Shown here piece after piece: positions 9,260 to 12,705 of a stretch of DNA of 12,705 nt. Each line of letters opens with the position of its first letter. Positions within the stretch are counted from its first letter, which is position 1. The notes below the pieces were generated by a model. That model was not told the DNA's origin. It ran no database searches and saw only the letters and a program-made list of their open reading frames with translations. Both the position numbers and the translations under genes were made by a program. Location: assembly GCA_016293065.1 (NCBI GenBank), contig JAEDEY010000061.1, positions 1 through 12,705 of the forward strand, read 5' to 3'. The DNA comes from Bacteroidales bacterium. Lineage in GTDB: Bacteria; Bacteroidota; Bacteroidia; Bacteroidales; UBA3663.

Positions 9260-9290
9260 TTTGGTGATTGATGTTTTTTTAATAACTTTG
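9260..9290 (+). promoter_or_regulatory. Bacteroidota-type promoter of the exported-protein gene
   Basis: TTTG at 9260-9263, a 19-bp spacer, then TAACTTTG at 9283-9290 (followed by CAC) match both elements and the spacing of the Bacteroidota sigma-factor consensus. Transcription should start near 9297, about 20 bases before the ATG at 9317. The -33 element is embedded in TTTTTGGTGATT (9258-9269), which recurs at the promoter at 12570-12603. Confidence 0.75.
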
Positions 9291-9316
9291 CACGAGTAAT
9301 AATATTTTGGTTATAT

Positions 9317-10042
9317 ATGAAAAGACTGCTTTTGACTGTATTCGCGCTGTGCCTGATGACAGGCAATTTGTTTGCCTTAGTTGACCGTTATAAGACTGAT
9401 GTCGGAGCCGATAAGACAGTCAATCACATCACGTATGTGCTGCCACTGCATTATGCAGCCGACCGCACCAACCTTGAGGGATCTTATACTCTTGCTACAA
9501 ATATAGGAGGCAAGAACCGTGGTTCGCTAAGCTTCGATTTCAAGCAAACATCTAATAAATTCTCGCTTGAATTGCGCAATGCAATCCTCCGTATTGCCAA
9601 GGATTTGCGTGAAACTGAGAATCCCGATGTTTCTATTTCGTTTACGCTTGCTTCGGGCGAGCAATTCACTTTCGACGGTTCTTACTTCAAGGATTGGAAG
9701 AAAGAGGAGTGGAACGATATCTTGCATGTGACCTACAATGAGGAATCTGAAGAATACACCTCGTATATCATGTTCCCTTTGGAATACCTGAAGTCGAATG
9801 TAAAGGATCTTTCGGGCAGAATCTCTTCACGCTATGATTATGTGCTCAAGGCATTGTCGAAGCATAATCTGGTGTTGATTCAGATTGTCGATCAAAGCCG
9901 CAATGCCAATGTCAAGATCAATATCCCTATTGACCGACCGACAGCCGAGACTATCAATCACATGCTCAATAAAAAGACTTACGCGAAAGAACGCGCAAAG
10001 AAGGCAAAGAACAACAATAAGTCAAAGAGCGGACGCCGATAG
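9317..10042 (+). CDS. Exported protein of unknown function with a basic C-terminal tail
   Basis: I do not recognise this family. The protein has 241 residues with a signal peptide at 1-20 (MKR start, core LLLTVFALCLM, likely cut after LFA) and no lipobox, so it should be periplasmic or outer-membrane associated. The mature part alternates polar and hydrophobic residues (SYTLATNIGG, SLSFDFKQ, VSISFTLASG, EEYTSYIMFPLEYL), suggesting a mostly β fold, with a helical segment near 170-190. The last 23 residues (219-241) contain 11 Lys/Arg and one acidic residue and look disordered; such a tail could bind nucleic acid, phospholipid head groups or polysaccharide. The gene is divergent from sprA, has a strong promoter and a short leader, and ends 9 bases from the hemW stop. 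A link to SprA is suggested only by position. Confidence 0.85.
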   Translation: MKRLLLTVFALCLMTGNLFALVDRYKTDVGADKTVNHITYVLPLHYAADRTNLEGSYTLATNIGGKNRGSLSFDFKQTSNKFSLELRNAILRIAKDLRETENPDVSISFTLASGEQFTFDGSYFKDWKKEEWNDILHVTYNEESEEYTSYIMFPLEYLKSNVKDLSGRISSRYDYVLKALSKHNLVLIQIVDQSRNANVKINIPIDRPTAETINHMLNKKTYAKERAKKAKNNNKSKSGRR

Positions 10043-10051
10043 TGTCACGCT

Positions 10052-11200
10052 TCATGTCATCAATTCTCTTATCACCTCGTCGGCAAGCGCCAATCCCGCT
10101 TCTGTCAGAACGAGGTGATTATTTTTTATTGCGACAAGATCTCGTCTGCAGAGATTGTCGATGGTCTGTATGGCTTTCGCATCAGAGAATAGACCACACT
10201 CTATGCCTTTGGCGGTACGAAGTCCGAGCATGATCTTCTCGTTGTACAAGTCATTGTCGTTCAGTTCTTCATGGCTTTCCTTTCGGTTGCCCATAAGGTA
10301 TGAGGTGATATCGTGTTCGTTCCAGCAACGCAGCCTTTTCCCGTTATATGAATGAGCCCCTGGTCCTAATCCAAGATATGGCGTGCCATCCCAATAACTG
10401 CTATTGTGTATTGAACAGAAACCTGGTTTTGCATAGTTCGATATTTCGTATTGCTTGTATCCAGCTTCTCTAAGTCGGTCGCGCAGCAGGGTTGCCATTG
10501 CCAGACAAATCTCATCGTCGCATGGCTTCAGATGTCCTTTTTCTATCATGCGTTCCAGCGGCGTGCCTTGCTCAATACTGAGGCAATAGGCAGAGATGTG
10601 TTCCGGCGCAAGAGCTATGATGCCATCGATGCTTTTCTCCCAGGTTTGAATCGTCTGGTTGGGCAGACCGTACATCAAGTCGAGACTGATGTTGCTGATT
10701 CCATAATGACGTAGTATCTTCACCGCCTCGGCAGGCTTACGACTGTCGTGTCGGCGATTGATGGTCTTCAATTCGCTATCAATCAGACTTTGTACGCCCA
10801 TTGAGATGCGAAGTGGTGTCTTTTTGTGAGGGCGTGAAGATGTCATGATGTGGGGGATTCCGGTCACTATTGTTTCAGCCCATTCCTCAGTGATGTCCTC
10901 TGGATTTGCTTCGATAGTTAGTTCTTCGATGCTACCGATTGATTGGCTGCCGGTCGCGTCGTTTATTATACCATCAATCAGTCTTGCCAGTTCTTTTGCT
11001 GGCAGTTGGCTCGGTGTTCCTCCGCCAATATAAATAGTGCGAAGTGGCTCCCCTTGTGGCAGGAAGTCACTTCGCTGATTGTATTCGTTCAGTATGGCAT
11101 CAACATATTCGTGTCCTTTTCCTCTCAAGGTAGTTGAGTAGAAGTCGCAGTAGATACAACGACTTGCACAGAACGGGATATGTATGTAAATGCCCGACAT
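10052..11200 (-). CDS. hemW: HemW, radical-SAM heme chaperone (HemN-like)
   Basis: A 382-residue radical-SAM protein of the HemW family, which binds heme and passes it to client proteins; it was often misnamed oxygen-independent coproporphyrinogen III oxidase. The cluster motif CxxxCxxC is at Cys11, Cys15 and Cys18 (PFCASRCIYCDF). Residue 20 is Phe where true HemN has a fourth Cys, which separates HemW from HemN. GGGTPS (59-64) binds SAM, and SLDLMYGLP (172-180), YEISNYAKPG (251-260) and YLGLGPGAHSY (275-285) are family signatures. The C-terminal region (~315-382) is the HemN-type winged helix. Residues ~111-130 carry what looks like a family-unusual insertion. The start lies 2 bases after the stop of the upstream GTPase gene, so the two are almost certainly one transcript. 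Confidence 0.93.
   Translation of the reverse strand: MSGIYIHIPFCASRCIYCDFYSTTLRGKGHEYVDAILNEYNQRSDFLPQGEPLRTIYIGGGTPSQLPAKELARLIDGIINDATGSQSIGSIEELTIEANPEDITEEWAETIVTGIPHIMTSSRPHKKTPLRISMGVQSLIDSELKTINRRHDSRKPAEAVKILRHYGISNISLDLMYGLPNQTIQTWEKSIDGIIALAPEHISAYCLSIEQGTPLERMIEKGHLKPCDDEICLAMATLLRDRLREAGYKQYEISNYAKPGFCSIHNSSYWDGTPYLGLGPGAHSYNGKRLRCWNEHDITSYLMGNRKESHEELNDNDLYNEKIMLGLRTAKGIECGLFSDAKAIQTIDNLCRRDLVAIKNNHLVLTEAGLALADEVIRELMT
10071..10130 (+). terminator. Likely intrinsic terminator of the exported-protein gene, inside the hemW 3' end
   Basis: ATCACCTCGT (10071-10080) and ACGAGGTGAT (10110-10119) are perfect 10-bp inverted repeats. The 29-base loop holds a further 5-bp stem AAGCG/CGCTT (10085-10089 and 10097-10101). 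On the plus strand the stem is followed directly by TATTTTTTATT, the U-run expected of a rho-independent terminator. It lies ~30 bases past the stop at 10042 and is antisense to the last ~20 codons of hemW. No T-run follows it on the minus strand, so it should act only on plus-strand transcription. Confidence 0.55.
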
Positions 11201-11202
11201 GA

Positions 11203-12489
11203 TTATTCAGCAAGGCAGGCATCCAGAGCCTCTTTGATTGCCTTCTTGTCGAGTTTCTGGCCAATGAAGACAAGCTTCTGCATACGGTCGCCATAGACGT
11301 CATCCCAGTCTCGCTGTAGTTTCTCGTCGTTGGCAAGCATCTGAGATAGTTCCCACTCAGGCATTGTGGCATACCACTGACCGGCATTACGCAGGTTCAC
11401 CTGACGTCCTGCCTGTTCGAATACATAGCAGATGTCGCGTTCGTCGTCGAAGTAGCAAATACCCTTTGCACGGATGATATTTTTTGGCCATTTACGAGCC
11501 ACAAAATCGTCGAACATACCTATTTTCAGAGGCTTGCGCGCATAATAGACGTAAGTGCCTATACCATATTCCTCAGCCTCGCCTTCACCATCGTGGTGAT
11601 GATGATGGTGGTGGCATCCGCAATGACATTCTTCGTCATGGTGATGATGTTCATGGCAATGAGGACATTCCTCTTCATCGTCATCGTCGTCGTGATGATG
11701 GTGGTGATGATGATGGTGTTCGTGTTCCTCCTCCTCTTCGTCATCGTGATGTGAGTCTCCTTCTATCTCCTGAATCCACTTTGCAGAAAGTGCCACAGAG
11801 TCGAAATCGAAGTCGCATGTGTGGAGTATCTTGTCGAAATCTACGTCACAGAAGTCACATTCGATGATTTCTGCCTTTGGCTGAATAGCCTTGATAATCT
11901 CACGGATTCTGCCCAATTCCTCCTTGCTGACCTCTGAAGCCTTGTTGAGCAGTATGCGGTTGCAGAACTCTATCTGCTGTATGACAAGGTTCTCGATGTC
12001 GTCTTCGTCAAGCTTTTTGTCCACAAGGTTATGGCCGCACTGGAACTCATCCTTCATGCGCAAGGCATCGACCACAGTAATAATGCTGTCGATGGCAGGG
12101 ACAGTATCACCAATCACTTCTGGAGTCACTAAGTTTGGTATGTTGCAGATGGTCTGGGCAATAGGACCTGGTTCGCAGATGCCGCTGGCTTCGATAACGA
12201 TGTAGTCGAATTTGTGTTGCTTAGTGATATCGGCAAGTTGCTCAACGAGATCCATCTTCAGGGTGCAGCATATACAGCCATTTTGCAAAGCCACCAGATT
12301 GTCGTCTTTCTGTCCAACGACACCACCTTTCTCAATCAGGTCGGCATCGATATTCACTTCGCCTATGTCGTTTACAATCACGGCAAACTTAATGCCACGG
12401 TTGTTGTTCAATATTCTGTTCAGAAGCGTTGTCTTGCCGCTTCCAAGATAACCCGTGAGCAGAAGAACGGGAATTTCTTTATAATCCAT
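11203..12489 (-). CDS. COG0523 (CobW/ZNG1-type) GTPase, putative metal chaperone with a His/Cys-rich insert
   Basis: A 428-residue G3E-family GTPase of the COG0523 group, whose members deliver zinc or other metals to client enzymes at the cost of GTP. The P-loop GYLGSGKTT is at residues 13-21. The family metal-binding motif CxCC is at Cys72-Cys74-Cys75 (GCICC). IEASG (99-103) is the switch motif. The guanine-specificity motif reads NKAS at 182-185 in place of NKxD. Residues 247-299 form an acidic and His-rich insert with 26 His and 5 Cys, including CPHC and CHCGC. The CobW C-terminal domain follows (~309-415, from TYVYYARKPLK). It is the first gene of an operon with hemW, 2 bases apart, suggesting linked roles in metal or heme-cofactor supply. 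Which metal it handles is not shown by sequence; zinc, cobalt and nickel are all possible. Confidence 0.92.
   Translation of the reverse strand: MDYKEIPVLLLTGYLGSGKTTLLNRILNNNRGIKFAVIVNDIGEVNIDADLIEKGGVVGQKDDNLVALQNGCICCTLKMDLVEQLADITKQHKFDYIVIEASGICEPGPIAQTICNIPNLVTPEVIGDTVPAIDSIITVVDALRMKDEFQCGHNLVDKKLDEDDIENLVIQQIEFCNRILLNKASEVSKEELGRIREIIKAIQPKAEIIECDFCDVDFDKILHTCDFDFDSVALSAKWIQEIEGDSHHDDEEEEEHEHHHHHHHHHDDDDDEEECPHCHEHHHHDEECHCGCHHHHHHHDGEGEAEEYGIGTYVYYARKPLKIGMFDDFVARKWPKNIIRAKGICYFDDERDICYVFEQAGRQVNLRNAGQWYATMPEWELSQMLANDEKLQRDWDDVYGDRMQKLVFIGQKLDKKAIKEALDACLAE
11593..11751 (-). repeat. Low-complexity segment encoding the His/Asp/Glu/Cys-rich insert
   Basis: About 159 bases built from CAT/CAC and GAT/GAC/GAA/GAG codons, reading as imperfect GATGATG-type runs on the plus strand. 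It encodes residues 247-299 of the COG0523 GTPase. Runs of nine, four and seven consecutive His are separated by acidic blocks and the Cys motifs. His codons alternate between CAT and CAC, so the DNA is not a pure microsatellite, which argues that the protein sequence is under selection. Confidence 0.8.
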
Positions 12490-12525
12490 AGTTGTTTGCT
12501 TTCTTGATATAGTTAATTAGATTTG

Positions 12526-12557
12526 CAAATATATGAGTTTTGTATGAAATAAACAAT
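12526..12557 (-). promoter_or_regulatory. Promoter of the COG0523 GTPase-hemW operon
   Basis: On the minus strand TATATTTG (12533 down to 12526, followed by CA) is a perfect -7 element. ATTG (12557 down to 12554) sits 20 bp upstream as a near-consensus -33. Transcription should start near 12519, about 30 bases before the ATG at 12489. The -7 element overlaps the palindrome ATTTGCAAAT (12521-12530), a possible operator. Confidence 0.6.
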
Positions 12558-12571
12558 TTTCTCTGTCTGTT

Positions 12572-12603
12572 TTTGGTGATTCAATACAAATATACTAATT
12601 TTG
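12572..12603 (+). promoter_or_regulatory. Promoter of the lipoprotein gene
   Basis: TTTG at 12572-12575, a 20-bp spacer and TAATTTTG at 12596-12603 (followed by CAC) fit the Bacteroidota consensus. Transcription would start near 12610, about 24 bases before the chosen ATG at 12634. It is back to back with the GTPase-hemW promoter. The -33 element lies in TTTTTGGTGATT (12570-12581), identical to the block at 9258-9269. Confidence 0.7.
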
Positions 12604-12633
12604 CACATGTCATTTATCAAATTTCTGATTGTT

Positions 12634-12705
12634 ATGAGACGTTTATCTATTGTAGTTGTTTTTCTCCTATCGATGACTATTACGGCATGTTCCTATACTA
12701 AAGAT
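12634..12705 (+). CDS. Lipoprotein, N-terminal fragment (cut by window edge)
   Basis: Twenty-four residues are visible: a short basic start (MRRL), a hydrophobic core (SIVVVFLLSM) and a lipobox ITAC with the acceptor Cys at residue 19. This is a type II lipoprotein signal. The residues after the Cys (SYTKD) contain no Asp/Glu-rich export signal of the kind seen on surface lipoproteins of Bacteroides, as far as the fragment goes. An in-frame ATG at 12607 would add nine residues, but it lies at or before the predicted transcript start, so I prefer 12634. The function cannot be told from this fragment. Confidence 0.8.
   Translation, partial: MRRLSIVVVFLLSMTITACSYTKD

Noticed and set aside
11593..11751. 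GAT/CAT-rich region as a DNA-level tandem repeat or CRISPR-like array
   Set aside because: It has no fixed unit or spacers and is explained by His, Asp and Glu codons of the GTPase in an unbroken frame.
11484..11867. Plus-strand 127-codon frame over the GTPase gene, rich in Arg, His and Asp
   Set aside because: It is the mirror of the His/Asp-rich segment and has no independent support.
12607..12633. Upstream in-frame ATG of the lipoprotein gene
   Set aside because: It lies only four bases past the -7 element, at or before the expected transcript start, and would lengthen the signal peptide unusually; the start at 12634 gives a standard lipoprotein signal.

Overview
The window reads as chromosomal DNA of a member of the Bacteroidota, most likely order Bacteroidales (Prevotella-like). 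Three things point there: a full-length SprA, the giant outer-membrane channel of the type IX secretion system, which is confined to this phylum; several promoters of the Bacteroidota type (TTTG, a 19-20 bp spacer, TAnnTTTG) in place of sigma-70 -35/-10 boxes; and starts without Shine-Dalgarno sequences. The genus assignment is inference. All complete genes look intact. I see no mobile element, CRISPR array, tRNA or rRNA. No stretch longer than 300 bases lacks a gene; the largest gaps are 183, 179 and 144 bases.

Layout. Bases 1-42 may be the last codons of an upstream gene. A short-chain dehydrogenase (112-852, +) converges on a membrane-anchored AraC-family regulator (879-2036, -). After a 183-base AT-rich gap comes sprA (2220-9137, -), which fills more than half of the window. 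Across a 179-base intergenic region a small exported protein of unknown function is transcribed divergently from sprA (9317-10042, +). It meets hemW tail to tail with only 9 bases between stops, and its likely intrinsic terminator lies inside the 3' end of hemW. hemW (10052-11200, -) is the second gene of a tight two-gene operon behind a COG0523 (CobW/ZNG1-type) metallochaperone GTPase with a long His/Asp/Cys-rich insert (11203-12489, -). A second divergent promoter region separates that operon from the start of a lipoprotein gene cut by the window edge (12634 onward, +).

How the genes relate. The strongest biology is protein export (SprA) and metal or heme-cofactor handling (COG0523 GTPase with HemW). 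The AraC regulator, the unknown exported protein and the lipoprotein are envelope-associated, but no direct functional link to SprA can be shown from sequence. I did not find an obviously new multi-gene system. The points most worth a second look are the unknown exported protein with a strongly basic tail, the metal-binding insert and the altered guanine-specificity motif of the GTPase, the terminator embedded in a convergent gene, and a 12-base block shared by two promoters of exported-protein genes.
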